DNA of 64,000 nucleotides from Cordylochernes scorpioides (GCA_030710605.1 CP092880.1:14798454-14862453), one strand, 5' to 3'; shown: positions 9,915 through 20,671, counted from the stretch's first letter. A program made the numbers and translations. The notes: a model not told the origin generated them from the letters alone.

Positions 9915-10374
9915 AGAACCAAGCAGTAGACTCGAGGACGCTAGCGCCTCTTAGGAGGAAACTAAAGATAGACGAAGAAGAATCAAAGAAAGAGCTCCAG
10001 GGCTGATAGTGACAATTATCTACCCCCCCCCCCCCCCCCGACTGGTGACAAATGACCTGCCCTGGTGACTCAAGTCATTAGGGCCACTGTGGCGTCGCCT
10101 TGCTCCACAGAAACACGCACATGTGAGGTGTTCTCTAACTAACCCCACACAAGGTAATCCCTGGTTTATTGTACAAACAGGTTTGAAGAATGTCAACCTT
10201 GTTTATAAGAAGAATGAAGAAACTCGTCGCTATTTTTTTATCTCTTCTTAATAATAACATTTTGACAATTAATAAACTTCTAAACTATCTCAATGTTTTT
10301 TACAAATAAAACGCTCCCTACAGTCCTTTTTGCAATGAAAAAATTGAACCCATCAATAAATTTCGCATTTACCT
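9915..10374. other. No gene recognised; contains a C17 tract
   Basis: A run of about 17 C lies near 10024-10040, followed by a short GC-rich patch (10040-10130) and AT-rich sequence. No supported frame. Confidence 0.5.
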
Positions 10375-11485
10375 TCTACTTATATATTTGCCTTATTCTG
10401 TCTGTTTGTCTGTATGTCTGAAGCTCACGGATAGAATGCGCGCCCATTGGCTGCCAGCGAACACGTGGCCTCCCTGCCCCCCTCTAGACAACCCTCTTAT
10501 CAGCTGTGCGATACATACACCTGTTTATAGCGGCCACTCTAGACAACCCTGTTATCAGCAGTGTGCTACATCCACCTGTCTATACAGACCACCCTGTCTA
10601 TAGCGGCCACTCTGGACACCCCTGTTATCAGCAGTGTGCTACATCCACCTGTCTATACAGACCACTCTGTCTATAACGGCCACTCTAGACAACCCTGTTA
10701 TCAGCTGTGTGATACATCCACCTGTCTATACAGACCGCCCTGTCTATAGCGGTCACTCTAGGCAACCCTGTTATCAGCTGTGTGATACATCCACCTGTCT
10801 ATACAGACCACCCTGTCTATAGCGACCACTCTAGACAACCCTGTCTATAGCGGTCACTCTAGGCAACCCTGTTATCAGCTGTGTGATACATCCACCTGTC
10901 TATACAGACCACCCTGACTATAGCGACCACTCTAGACAACCCTGTTATCATCTGCCTGTCTATACAGACCACCCTGTCTATAGCGGTCACTTTAGGCAAC
11001 CCTGTTATCATCAGTGTGTTACATCCACCTGTCTATACAGACCACCCTGTCTATAGCGGTCACCTTAGGCAACCCTGTTATCAGCAGTGTGATACATACA
11101 CCTGTCTATACAGACCACCCTGACTATAGCGACCACTCTAGACAACCCTGTTATCAGCTGCCTGTCTATACAGACCACCCTGTCTATAGCGGTCACTTTA
11201 GGCAACCCTGTTATCATCAGTGTGTTACATTAACCTGTCTATACAGACCACCCTGTCTATAGCGGTCACCTTTGGCAACCCTGTTATCAGCAGTGTGATA
11301 CATCCACCTGTCTATACAGACCACCCTGTCTATAGCGACCACTCTAGACAACCCTGTTATCAGCTGTGTGATACATCCACCTGTCTATACAGACCACCCT
11401 GTCAATAGCGACCACCCAAGACAACGTTTTTAAAATATATTCGCACTCGGGTAAACCCCGGGCGTTGCCCGGGCCATTCGTCTAG
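10375..11485 (+). mobile_element. Non-autonomous Helitron carrying a minisatellite
   Basis: The 3' end is typical: a 7-bp GC hairpin CCCGGGC-GTT-GCCCGGG (11457-11473), eight bases, then CTAG (11482-11485) followed by T. The proposed 5' end is TCTACTTATATATTTG at 10375, but the preceding base is T rather than A, so this edge is uncertain. A GC-rich block (10435-10480) is shared with the Helitron at 16443. No Rep/helicase coding region is present. Confidence 0.65.
10500..11415 (+). repeat. 73-bp minisatellite inside the Helitron
   Basis: Units of about 73 bp built from CTGTCTATACAGACCACC, CTGTCTATAGCGG and ACCCTGTTATCAGC, with several shortened units. Open frames in the region are by-products of the repeat. 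CTGTCTATAGCG also ends the MITEs at 16255 and 42280, so the unit may derive from such a terminus. Confidence 0.9.
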
Positions 11486-11499
11486 TACAGCTATAATAT

Positions 11500-11890
11500 T
11501 ACATTCATGCATCTAATAATATATAATAATATTTTATTCGCGATCAAACGTTGTAGCTCATTGTATGTATTACATCCCAAACACGATGCGATTCCAACCA
11601 TCTAATACAATGGGCGTTCATGGGAAAAGGAATTCTACGGTGGGCTCCCTTTTATAGACCTGCTGGAACTTAGCTGGGGTGAACTACTCATCCCCACACC
11701 TCCGGGAGGAGCCTTCACGCCTTAGGTGGCCCTACCAGTATCCTAAGATCCAGACATACTTCGCCCCCCAGAAACACCCCTCGCCTATATACTATATAGG
11801 GCTATTCCAATAATAATAATAAATGACTTTCGAGAATTATTTTCTTACTTCTCGGAAGTATCTTCTGAAGCCGTTTTTTTTTTATCATTA
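11500..11890. other. Repeat-like sequence, no gene recognised
   Basis: The stretch TATTCGCGATCAAACGTTGT...CATCCCAAACACGATGCGA near 11535-11590 recurs at 37050-37110. The GC-richer part 11640-11770 has no long frame. Confidence 0.5.
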
Positions 11891-11895
11891 TTTAC

Positions 11896-12170
11896 CATTT
11901 CAGAGGATATCCTACAGAAACTGCAATAACTGTCACAACATCCAACTCACTCCGAACCACATATACAGATGCCCAGCCATCCTTGCAGCCTTCTATATGG
12001 CAGACATCAATCCAGAAGAAGACATCCAAACGAACAAGGCACCTTTGTTTGGCCGGTATTGTGATCAGAATGCACAGACAGATCTGGTCTGCTCTATGGA
12101 CAAGACACCACCATCTCAGTTGGTCGGTTTTGTGATCAGGGTGCACGGACCGATCTGATCTGCTCTATGG
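11896..12170 (+). pseudogene. LINE ORF2 C-terminal fragment (CNNC family)
   Basis: Plus-strand reading SYRNCNNCHNIQLTPNHIY, then a Cys-Pro (the HxxxC spacing is complete here, unlike in the 1015 copy), continuing to VIRVHGPI and a stop. The distal part is duplicated in frame (a VIRMH-like block appears twice), so this is a rearranged copy. Confidence 0.6.
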
Positions 12171-12179
12171 ACTATGGTC

Positions 12180-13069
12180 TGCTCTATTTTCTTAATTTAT
12201 CCACCTGATTAAAGTACAAATTAATTTTTGTACTATTTTTCAAGTAAAGATATATAAGAATTTTTAAATTAAATTTTCTTAAATATATTGGCGCGTATAT
12301 GGGCCTGAAAACATCTACAACCTCCGCCAATAGATAGCGCTTTCGCCTATTTCCCGTCTGGAACTAGTGTGGATATCGCCGACTGCTGTGGTCCTGTTTC
12401 CTAGAGCAAATGAGTGTAAATATCCGTTGATATTGGCCTTTATTCTTTATTCCTTTATTCTTTATTTCGACTTAGAGCGCTATGTCCCCCTAGGGACACT
12501 TGCACTTTAAACATAAACAAAAATTTTGAAAGAAAGATATTTAAATATGTACAGAATTAGTATGCAAGTTAGTTAAATATAAAGATAAAAATTATATATA
12601 TCAACACAATTGATATATGTACAAAGGGTTGGTATGCAAATTTAGTTAAATGAAATCAAATTGTAAAGTATTGTGTGTATTCGAGAAAAGCAATTTACAG
12701 ATTAAAAAAAAAAAAGTTTTAAGGAATATTTTTGAATGAAAATATGCTAGATATTAGAGAATTATTCAATTAAATTTATTAGTCTTGGGAAACGCAGGGG
12801 TAAAGCCGCGACAATATGTATATTTCTATCAAACGAAACTTCTTCAAGAAGAATCGTCAGTAAAACATGAGGTGATCGCTCTAATTGCATACAGTTCTGA
12901 AGGAGGTAAGTAGCAGAAGATGTATTTACCGAGGATCGTACTCCCCTTCAGCTCAGATTAGAGGTCTATCAAGAGGTCTATCATCTAAACAAAGGATAAT
13001 ATCGCATTTTATATCACACCCCGATTGATGCTCAGTTCTATTAGATTCATTAATATGGTACATAATTAA
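12180..13069. other. No gene recognised
   Basis: AT-rich. TTAGAGCGCTATGTCCCCCTAGG near 12474-12500 recurs at 38478-38500 and is probably a retroelement 3' region. Near 12835-12870 there is a CTGACGATTCTTC hairpin, but the second half of the hammerhead core is on the wrong strand. Confidence 0.45.
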
Positions 13070-13299
13070 GTTTAAACGCTTAAGCATAAAAAGATAAGAG
13101 GAGCTTCTTTTATAAATTTCAATGCGCAAGCTTTCGGACTAGACGTCCTTCTACAGGCATGGATAGTGGTAATACTAACATTATTACCATTTAGTATTAC
13201 CACTATCCATGCCTGTAGAAGGACGTCTAGTCCGAAAGCTTGCGCATTGAAATTAATAAAAGAAGCTCCTCTTATCTTTTTATGCTTAAGCGTTTAAAC
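13070..13299. repeat. Long near-perfect inverted repeat
   Basis: Two 108-base arms (13070-13177 and 13192-13299) differ at about one position and are separated by 14 bases. Each arm contains a hairpin GGACGTCTAGTCC followed by GAAAGC, similar in outline to a hammerhead stem II region. The core CUGUAGA differs from CUGANGA and helix III does not form well. Confidence 0.9.
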
Positions 13300-13338
13300 C
13301 AATTATTAAGAGTTCCTAATCGTTTAACATAATTAAGT

Positions 13339-13395
13339 GTTACGTGGAATAAAAAAGGGCGCATTCCAGAATAGAATGTTTCAGAACATTCAATA
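13339..13395 (+). mobile_element. LTR terminal fragment with HSE
   Basis: Starts TGTTACGTGGAA and matches the first 55 bases of the solo LTR at 6059-6575, including the GAATAGAATGTTTCAGAACATTC pentamer array. Homology is lost after that, so this is a truncated copy. Confidence 0.6.
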
Positions 13396-13399
13396 TAAG

Positions 13400-13885
13400 A
13401 ATAACTATTGAAACGATAGCGGACATATTTAGAATTTCATATGGTAGCTGCCAAATCATTGTTCATGAACATTTAAACATGAAAAAACAATGTGGTTACT
13501 TTTTCCACAACATCTAACGCTACAACAAAAACATACCAGATTAGAAATTTGTATAGTGATATGATTGAAAAAGTGAAAGTAAAATAACCGAGATTTAAAA
13601 AAAAACAATAACTGGAGATGAAACTTTGAACTATCTTTATGATCCACAAACAAAGAAACAATCAATTAAATAGGACACTCCGAGTTCTCCTTGGGAGAAA
13701 AAGGTTCAACTTGACCGATAAAAGGAAAAAGTGATGCTTATTGGGTTTTTTTCTTTCTTTCTTTTTTTTTTTTTTTTGACTATCAAAGAGTTGTACATAT
13801 TATGAGTTTATTCCAGAGGTAATTTCTATCAATTAAAAAACATACGAAATAATTCATGTGCGCCTTAGAGATTTAATACGAAGGA
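13400..13885. other. No gene recognised
   Basis: AT-rich sequence with a pyrimidine tract (13745-13780). The short minus-strand frames are Phe-rich low complexity and unsupported. Confidence 0.5.
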
Positions 13886-13889
13886 AAAG

Positions 13890-14145
13890 GAACTAGCTAT
13901 CAGCTATATCACGCAGTCACAACAATGGAAGTTGCTTCATGACAACGCCCCTGCCTATAATGGATTATTTAGCTAAACATTCTGTGACTGTTTTATCCTA
14001 TCCTCCTTATTCCCCAGACTTCAATCACTGTGATCTCTTTTATTTCCCCAAGTTAAACTTGCGTTAAAGGGAAGACGCTTTTCGTCATCCAAAGAAATTA
14101 TTGAAACCGAAATGTTAGAGAAAATAAAAATTATCTGTTTGGAAA
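13890..14145 (+). pseudogene. mariner-type transposase relic
   Basis: Across shifted frames the plus strand gives WKLLHDNAPAYN, then VLSYPPYSPDFNHCDLFYFPKLNL and KGRRFSSSKEII. HDNAP and YSPD..CDLF.FPKL are the second and third catalytic blocks of IS630-Tc1-mariner transposases. Only the C-terminal part is left and the frame is broken. Confidence 0.7.
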
Positions 14146-14392
14146 GGCATCAATTGGTTTATAAAACTCCTAATATATGTATCATCCAATTATTCGTCTT
14201 TTTTTTTTCTATGTCTCTCTACAAGTCGGACTTCAAAAATGTTCTTAAAATGAGATGTTAAGAGAGGAGGTCAAAGAAGTTATCTCGGCCCAGTCCATCA
14301 GAACGCCCGGCGTCAGGCCATTGATAAGCCGGCCTGCTGATCGAGGTTGATAGCCTCCTCAGGAAATCTCATCAGTAAATATTTTGAACCCT

Positions 14393-15395
14393 AAACTCTC
14401 AGAAACGTTCACCTCTTTTCTCTCAACTGTCAGAAACGTTTACCTCTTTTCTCTCAACTGTCAGAAACGTTCACCTCTTTTCTCTCAACTCTCAGAAACG
14501 TTCACCTCTTTTCTCTCAACTCTCAGAAACGTTCACCTCTTTTCTCTCAACTCTCAGAAACGTTCACCTCTTTTCTCTCAACTCTCAGAAACGTTTACCT
14601 CTTTTCTCTCAACTATCAGAAACGTTCACCTCTTTTCTCTCAACTATCAGAAACGTTCACCTCTTTTCTCTCAACTCTCAGAAACGTTCACCTCTTTTCT
14701 CTCAACTCTCAGAAACGTTCACCTCTTTTCTCTCAACTCTCAGAAACGTTCACCTCTTTTCTCTCAACTATCAGAAACGTTCACCTCTTTTCTCTCAACT
14801 CTCAGAAACGTTCACCTCTTTTCTCTCAACTATCATAAACGTTCACCTCTTTTCTCTCAACTATCAGAAACGTTCACCTCTTTTCTCTCAACTATCAGAA
14901 ACGTTCACCTCTTTTCTCTCAACTGTCAGAAACGTTCGCCTCTTTTCTCTCAATTCTCAGAAACGTTCACCTCTTTTCTCTCAACTGTCAGAAACGTTTA
15001 CCTCTTTTCTCTCAACTCTCAGAAACGTTCACCTCTTTTCTCTTAACTCTCGGAAACGTTCACCTCTTTTCTCTCAACTGTCAGAATCGTTCACCTCTTT
15101 TCTCTCAACTCTCGGAAACGTTCACCTCTTTTCTCTTAACTCTCAGAAACGTTCACCTCTTTTCTCTCAACTGTCAGAAACGTTCACCTCTTTTCTCTTA
15201 ACTCTCGGAAACGTTCACCTCTTTTCTCTTAACTCTCAGAAACGTTCACCTCTTTTCTCTCAACTGTCAGAAACGTTCACCTCTTTTCTCTTAACTCTCG
15301 GAAACGTTCACCTCTTTTCTCTTAACTCTCAGAAACGTTCACCTCTTTTCTCTCAATTCTCAGAAACGTTCACCTCTTTTCTCTCAACTGTCATA
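14393..15395. repeat. 31-bp minisatellite, about 32 copies
   Basis: Units of AGAAACGTTCACCTCTTTTCT plus CTCAACTCTC. Because 31 is not a multiple of three, the apparent 220-residue open frame cycles through all three frames every 93 bases. It is therefore a repeat artefact rather than a gene. The units on the right more often carry TCTTAACTCTCGG, showing regional homogenisation. Confidence 0.95.
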
Positions 15396-15399
15396 ATAT

Positions 15400-15670
15400 G
15401 AATTCATTCAAATAGTCTAAAAGGAACATTTGAATATTCAGCTATTAGAATCGTATCATGTGAAATTGTTATTATATGTAATATATCATATTTATATGCA
15501 AAAAAGAAAGTTTATTATATTGAAAATAATTTCAAAGGCTACTTTTCGATTTTCAAAAATTGTTCCATAGCCTATTTATAAATAAAGTAGATTTTCCCAG
15601 TCATGAAAAGATTGTATCTCACATCTTAAGCCAATGTAAAATATAAGACACTAAAAATAGAAACATTCCG
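15400..15670. other. No gene recognised
   Basis: AT-rich spacer after the 31-bp array; nothing else supported. Confidence 0.5.
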
Positions 15671-15685
15671 GCTAGAAATTATTTT

Positions 15686-15740
15686 TATTTTCTCGACGAG
15701 CGTTTCGACAAAAATATTTCGCCATCGTCAGGAAAAAAAA
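15686..15740 (-). ncRNA. Hammerhead ribozyme-like motif (core residues intact)
   Basis: Minus strand: U-rich stem I ending in C, CUGACGA (15725-15731), a helix GGCGAAA-UAU-UUUUGUC, GAAAC (15702-15706), a 4-base loop and GUC (15695-15697) as the expected cleavage site, then GAGAAAAU pairing back to the U-run. The only departure is one unpaired U between CUGACGA and stem II. A decayed homologue, with following GCATTTGGCAAGGCG in common, is at about 52455-52560. Confidence 0.5.
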
Positions 15741-15854
15741 AACAATGTTAAAGCATTTGGCAAGGCGTTAAAAAATGTATCTGATTTTGTAAGGGTGTTC
15801 TCATATTTTTCTAATTTAGTACAAAGCAAAGTGGTAGACTGAGGAATTCCTTCC

Positions 15855-16230
15855 TAAAGTTGTTCAAGACAACAAAACGTTAAGTCCAAACTCAAGGACT
15901 GACACATGGCTTTTCCACCATGACAATGCTCCAGTTTACCGTTCGAAGGTCTGTGGCGATTATTTGTCACGTACTGGACTAAAATTGTTGTAGCATCCTA
16001 CTACAGTCCAGAACTAGCACTTTGCAACTTTGCCCTCTTGCCTTACGTGAAGAACAGACTAAAAGGTAAACACTTTTTCGGCGATGAAAACCTTTTGAAG
16101 ACATGGGATGACGCCCAGCTACCTGAGGAAACGTGAAAGAGTTGGTTTGATGACTGGTTTCGTAGGATGGAGAAGTTTATTGATTTCTCAGTGCCCTATG
16201 TACAATATCTAATTTACGGGTCATAAACAA
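15855..16230 (+). pseudogene. mariner-type transposase relic
   Basis: Broken plus-strand frames give HHDNAPVYRSK, then a degenerate third catalytic block (SPELALCNF), KGKHFFGDENLL and WFDDWFRRMEKFIDF near the C-terminus. The latter matches the usual mariner ending WFxxWxRRMxKCID. Several stops and frame changes; not functional. Confidence 0.65.
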
Positions 16231-16254
16231 ATATCCAACTGGCGAATGAATATG

Positions 16255-16417
16255 ATGTCTATAGTCTGTCTATAACGCCCCCTCTAAATAGCGCCTTCCT
16301 CTCTAAAGCCCCCGATTTTAAATACGTAGTACGATGCGATTTACATTAAAAGTGACCTGTCTATAGCACCATATTTTGGTGAGTCCCAAGAGGGGGCGCT
16401 ATAGACAGGTTTTACTG
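16255..16417. mobile_element. pogo-like MITE (CTGTCTATAGCG family)
   Basis: The right end reads CGCTATAGACAGGTTTTACTG followed by TA. The left end (CTGTCTATAACGCCCCCTCT) is partly decayed. Internal sequence TTTAAATACGTAGTACGATG is shared with the better preserved copy at 42280-42456. Confidence 0.7.
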
Positions 16418-16442
16418 TATTTAAATTTATATATATATATTA

Positions 16443-16745
16443 CTAGCCGAATGACCCGGGCAACGCCCGTGTTTTACCCGATTGAATGTTTTGATTCAAA
16501 TACTATTTGTTGCAATTCTAAATTGGCGCCTTAATTAATTGCATATGTTAGTTAATAATAACTATAGCCTACCGCCCGCCATGCGCGCGCACAGGGAAGT
16601 CACGTGCTCGCCGGCAGCCAACGGGCGCGCGCCGCCGGCAGGGGGGGGGGCAAAGGTGGCGTGACCGTAGCCAACCAATAAAAACAAACGGTGACAGAGA
16701 AGGATGACGGATTAGGAAAGACGCTCGTAACTGTATATATATAGA
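16443..16745 (-). mobile_element. Short non-autonomous Helitron
   Basis: On the minus strand the 3' end is a GC hairpin (one mismatch, 16455-16471), eight bases, then CTAG at 16446-16443 followed by T. The proposed 5' end TCTATATATATAC is at 16745-16733, but the base before it is T rather than A. The last 90 bases are homologous to the Helitron end at 54075-54162. A GC-rich internal block (16585-16650) is shared with the Helitron at 10375. Confidence 0.65.
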
Positions 16746-17540
16746 ATATCTCGTGTTCTATGGCCATATAGAAATTGTCCCTCACTGCAGTTACAGTTTC
16801 CAAATATATCCGCATAAGAGTTATCCAATCCGAAAGTTTGCGATATTTTTTGTTGCTCTCAGAAAATGGATTTTTTTTTCAGAAACGTGGAGTAATTTAA
16901 GATAAATAGTTGCCACGACTCATTTTTTATATTATTATTTGGTGTAAAATATCCCCATATAGATTTACACTCTTAGCCCCTTCTCAGCTTCAACCTCAGT
17001 CGTCTTCTTAACGGTTCTGTTAAAGGCCGTTTAGAGAGGAACTATTTTATCACTATCATATTTTAAACATATTAATTCAATCAAATGATTCAGAACAATA
17101 GCGCTAATATTAAAAAAGCTAAATTATATTTCGTTAGAAACGGCAATGGAAAATTTCTGAATAAATCGAGAAACCATCTTGCAACCTATTGCTCAAATTG
17201 CTAAAGTCGAATATTGATTCTCTCCAACCTAAACAAAATCTTCTTAGCGCAAACATTATTCTCATTAAAGAAATCAGTAACTTCAACTTTTACATTAATT
17301 TCTTTGGGAATAGCACTCTACTTATTAATAGTTTAATATATAAGTTTATTTTTATAACACAATAATCTTCCAATAATTTGATTAACTTCAAAAAGTCAAA
17401 ATGAAAAATCACCAATCAATAGAGGATTGAACAAGCTTATAAACCTTCTAGGTCAGGGTTCGGCAATATTTTGAGTCAAAAATTACAATTTACAAAATTT
17501 TTAAAGAGCCACAAATGTTTTCTTGTCAACAATAAATAGT
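16746..17540. other. No gene recognised
   Basis: AT-rich; no supported frame or repeat. Confidence 0.5.
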
Positions 17541-17827
17541 ATTATAAAACTATTTTAGTGGCGTATTATTCTTTTTAAAATAAAACAATTTCTACTGTCC
17601 TTACTGCGATGAAAAATTAAAGGGAGGGCCTGGCTCATCAGTGGTGAACCCTCCCAGCGGTTTCGCCAGTTTAATCTACCATGAAAAATTAAAGGGAGGG
17701 CCTGGCTCATCAGTGGTGAACCCTCCCAGCGGTTTCGCCAGTTTAATCTACCATTTTCATCGCAGTAAGGACAGTAGAAATTGTTTTATTTTAAAAAGAA
17801 TAATACGCCACTAAAATAGTTTTATAA
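17541..17827. repeat. Inverted repeat enclosing a tandem duplication
   Basis: Arms 17541-17615 and 17754-17827 are perfect reverse complements as far as I can read. Between them are two identical 72-bp direct copies of the repeat G core (17609-17680 and 17681-17752). The same repeat G sequence lies at the inner end of the palindrome at 7230. Confidence 0.9.
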
Positions 17828-18012
17828 TTTGATAACAGATGGCGCTCTAGTACATAATAAATAGTATATTCTCACATAAATAATATTTGCATATGGAACT
17901 AAAGAACCACAGCTTCACATGTGGCTCGCGAGCTGCAGTTTACAGACCTATGTACTAAAGCTGAGATTTGCACAATTCTTCCTACAAACTGTCGGAGTTC
18001 TACAAACTGAGG

Positions 18013-18058
18013 CCGGATTGTTTTTGTTGTTGTTGTTTCTTATCCCCTTGTGTAAAGA
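18013..18058 (-). other. LINE 3' terminus with CAA-type tail
   Basis: After the stop codon the minus strand reads a short UTR with GTGTAATCTTTACAC (a small hairpin), AGGGGATAAG and then AAACAACAACAACAA. A fragment with the same end is at 33699-33755. The tail type fits template-primed LINE integration with a short tandem 3' repeat. Confidence 0.7.
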
Positions 18059-20233
18059 TTACACGAATTCCATGAGTTCATGCTCCTCGAGCTGTTTTAT
18101 GATGAGCAGCGGCCTCTCCCAAAGGTCCTGTTTAGTGCATCTAATGCAAGCCAAAATGTGTTCTGGAGCTGAAGGTGCCAAGCTACATTTTGGGCAAGTG
18201 GGGTAGATTTTGTTATTATTTTCTATCTTCAATGGCTTGAGATGGCCTGTTCTAAATCTTGTTAGTGTTGTTTGATGCTGTCTATTTCTGATGTTCAGAG
18301 CTCCTGGGTTCACTCCACTGTACCAACTGTGCTTAGGTGGGATCCTCCAGTTCTTGTTTATTTTTGTTTTGGCTACTGTTTCTATTTCTTTAAAAGTAAG
18401 TTTATTTTTCTGTGGCAAGGGCTCTTTTGTGCCTTTTTTCGCTAGCACATCAGCAGCTTCATTGCCTTCAATTCCAACATGTGAGGGTATCCATTGAAGG
18501 TGAATTTTTGAGGTTTTTGAGAGTTTTTGGAGATAGCCAATTATGTTCCTGCTTACTTTGTCTCTAAGTTCCCCTGTGTGACTCAAGTGTTGTATGGCAC
18601 TTCTACTATCAGTAAGAATCCAGATATCTTGATAACTAGTATTTCTGATGGATTTTAAGGCTTCATAGATGGCTATAAGTTCGGATCTGAAGACTGAGCA
18701 AAAATCTGGGTTTCTTCTGTTCATTTTCTCAATGCCATTTGTGGTTTTGATGAGACAGCCACTGCCAGTGTGTCCTAGCTCATCTCTGCTACCATCGGTA
18801 TAAATAGTTATTGCATTTTTAGAAATGTTATTAATTATTTCTAATGATAATTGTTTTAAGTATTCTGGATTTTGGCATTTTTTGTTGGTGGGTTCATTTA
18901 AAGAGGCATTAAAAATAACATTTTGTAGTGGTTCGCATGGAGAAATTTTTTCTGCTAAATAATTTTTTTCCACTTTATATTTTAAAAATCCATTTCTTTT
19001 GGCCAGGTAGAGAGGGCCTTCTTTTTTGAGTCTTAGATTGGATTCCCAATTAAGTATGTAATTGGAAGTTCTGTGTTTGTTTCCATAACTTTTGATTTTG
19101 TTTATATATTTTGGCAGATTGTAGCTTCTTCTATCCTTTAAGGGTATAATGTCTGCCTCGTAAAGTACAATATCATTAGGGCAGGTATTTCGAAGACCTG
19201 TAATAATTCTAGCTGCACTTAGTTGTATCCTTTCCAGTGATTTTAGATTTGTTTCAGATGCTGTACCATAGATTTGATATCCATATTCCAGGATAGGTCT
19301 AATTAGAGATGTGTAATTTAATTTTAGTGTGGTTGCATCGGCTCCCCACTCTCTTTTTAGTCGGTCTTTTCCTTTTCTAATAACTTCTTCAATATGTTTA
19401 CTGGAGTTAATTTCTGGATCCAGGGTGTAGCCGAGATATTTAGGATGTTTATTATATTGTAATTGTTGTTCTTTCAGAATAATTGTTGGCCTTATTTTGT
19501 ATAGTTTCTTATCGGTAGTAAAAAGACAGGTTTCAGATTTTTGGGGGTTAAATTCTAATTTATGTTTATTAGCAAATTTTTCTAGGTGGAGAAGAGACTT
19601 GTTCAAATCCCTTTCAGCTTTTTCCCAGTTAGTGTTACTGCTCCATAGAATAATGTCATCAGCGAAAAGTCCAATATTGGTTTTATGTGAAATTTTTTCT
19701 TCTATGCCTGCAATAAATAGGGTGAAGAGAGTTGGGCTAAGGACTGATCCTTGTGGTAATCCTTGGTACAATTTGAAGGTTTTAGATAGAGTTCCATTAT
19801 ATTTGACCCTGATGTATCTATTTTTAAGGAAATCATTTATCCAAGTGATAGCTTTTCCATCAATTTTAATATGCTTGTATAATTTTGTAATTAACTTGTT
19901 TTTCCATACTTTATCAAAAGCTTGTGTAAGGTCTAAAAAAGCAGCTAAGGTGTGGTTAGTTGGTTTTCTGTTTTGTGCATCTTTTACCTTTTGTGTGAAA
20001 AATAAGAGTTGGTCTATTGTCCCATGTCCTTTCCTAAATCCATATTGTTCTTCTGGTAAGAGATTTCTTGTGTCAAGGTGGTAGGTAAGACGTCTGAGTA
20101 TAATTTTTTCCATTAATTTGCAGCAAATACTTGTGAGGGAGATAGGTCGATAGTTTTTTGGGGGATTATTTTTGTTAATATAGCGTGAGAGTTCTCTGTA
20201 TAAATACCACTTTAAATTCTCTTCAAGAATGCT
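18059..20233 (-). CDS. LINE ORF2, 5'-truncated: RT, RNase H, zinc knuckle
   Basis: A 724-codon open frame with no internal stop. It begins inside the RT domain and lacks the endonuclease. Positions count from the ATG at 20113, and the frame is open 40 codons further upstream (through NYRPISLTSICCKLMEK). Seen in order: YGFRKGHGT (about 24), AAFLDLTQAFD (about 57), GLPQGSVLSP (about 117), the catalytic FADD (about 149), an RNase H domain with YTDGS (about 437), a conserved Glu in FRSELIAIYEA, TDSRSA and the SHVGIEGNEAAD block, then CPKCSLAPSAPEHILAC (CX2C-H-C). This order is known from RNase-H-bearing I/R1/LOA-type non-LTR elements, so the clade is an inference. The enzyme would copy its RNA at a nicked target. 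An open frame of this length suggests a recent insertion, but the 5' loss makes it non-autonomous. Confidence 0.9.
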   Translation of the reverse strand, partial: SILEENLKWYLYRELSRYINKNNPPKNYRPISLTSICCKLMEKIILRRLTYHLDTRNLLPEEQYGFRKGHGTIDQLLFFTQKVKDAQNRKPTNHTLAAFLDLTQAFDKVWKNKLITKLYKHIKIDGKAITWINDFLKNRYIRVKYNGTLSKTFKLYQGLPQGSVLSPTLFTLFIAGIEEKISHKTNIGLFADDIILWSSNTNWEKAERDLNKSLLHLEKFANKHKLEFNPQKSETCLFTTDKKLYKIRPTIILKEQQLQYNKHPKYLGYTLDPEINSSKHIEEVIRKGKDRLKREWGADATTLKLNYTSLIRPILEYGYQIYGTASETNLKSLERIQLSAARIITGLRNTCPNDIVLYEADIIPLKDRRSYNLPKYINKIKSYGNKHRTSNYILNWESNLRLKKEGPLYLAKRNGFLKYKVEKNYLAEKISPCEPLQNVIFNASLNEPTNKKCQNPEYLKQLSLEIINNISKNAITIYTDGSRDELGHTGSGCLIKTTNGIEKMNRRNPDFCSVFRSELIAIYEALKSIRNTSYQDIWILTDSRSAIQHLSHTGELRDKVSRNIIGYLQKLSKTSKIHLQWIPSHVGIEGNEAADVLAKKGTKEPLPQKNKLTFKEIETVAKTKINKNWRIPPKHSWYSGVNPGALNIRNRQHQTTLTRFRTGHLKPLKIENNNKIYPTCPKCSLAPSAPEHILACIRCTKQDLWERPLLIIKQLEEHELMEFV

Positions 20234-20239
20234 TTAATT

Positions 20240-20671
20240 TTTTAACGTGACCTTTGTATGGTTTTGCGAAAAAACACAACAACAAAAGTATTTTCTTAAT
20301 ACATTTCGTCTTACATAGACTCATATCGGTGTCTAAGAAAGAAAAAGGTAAATATGTAATAAGCTGTATACAGTCTTGGTGTAGAGACATAACAACCACT
20401 TCATGTCTTCTAGTCATGTTATTTTACCATTTTAACGGTATTCTCAGCTTTATCTGCTGAACTGTGGAACTATCAGAATAATTAGACATGACAAAAGTTA
20501 CTATTACGGGTTATCATACAAAAATACAATTTACTAGGGCCTGAATTAATTAAGTAACTTAACAGAAAGAAAACGCGTACACACAGAAATACAACAAAAT
20601 AAAAAGGAAAGATGTAAATAAAGCCACTCGAATAATTTTAACAAAACCAATATTTATCTTTTATTTTGCAG
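20240..20671. other. Putative intron sequence, no other gene seen
   Basis: AT-rich sequence between the LINE 5' truncation and the exon at 20672. Short frames here are not supported. Confidence 0.4.

Noticed and set aside
12835..12870. CTGACGA and CGAAAC motifs as a hammerhead
   Set aside because: The two core halves are on opposite strands, so they cannot form one ribozyme.
13130..13230. Hairpin GGACGTCTAGTCC-GAAAGC in the palindrome arms as a hammerhead
   Set aside because: Core reads CUGUAGA and the segment after GAAAGC does not form a proper helix III with a cleavage triplet; kept only as a resemblance.
14384..15046. 220-residue open frame with FSLN/QKRSP/ETFTS repeats
   Set aside because: It is the 31-bp minisatellite read through its three frames in turn; no codon bias, start context or flanking exon.
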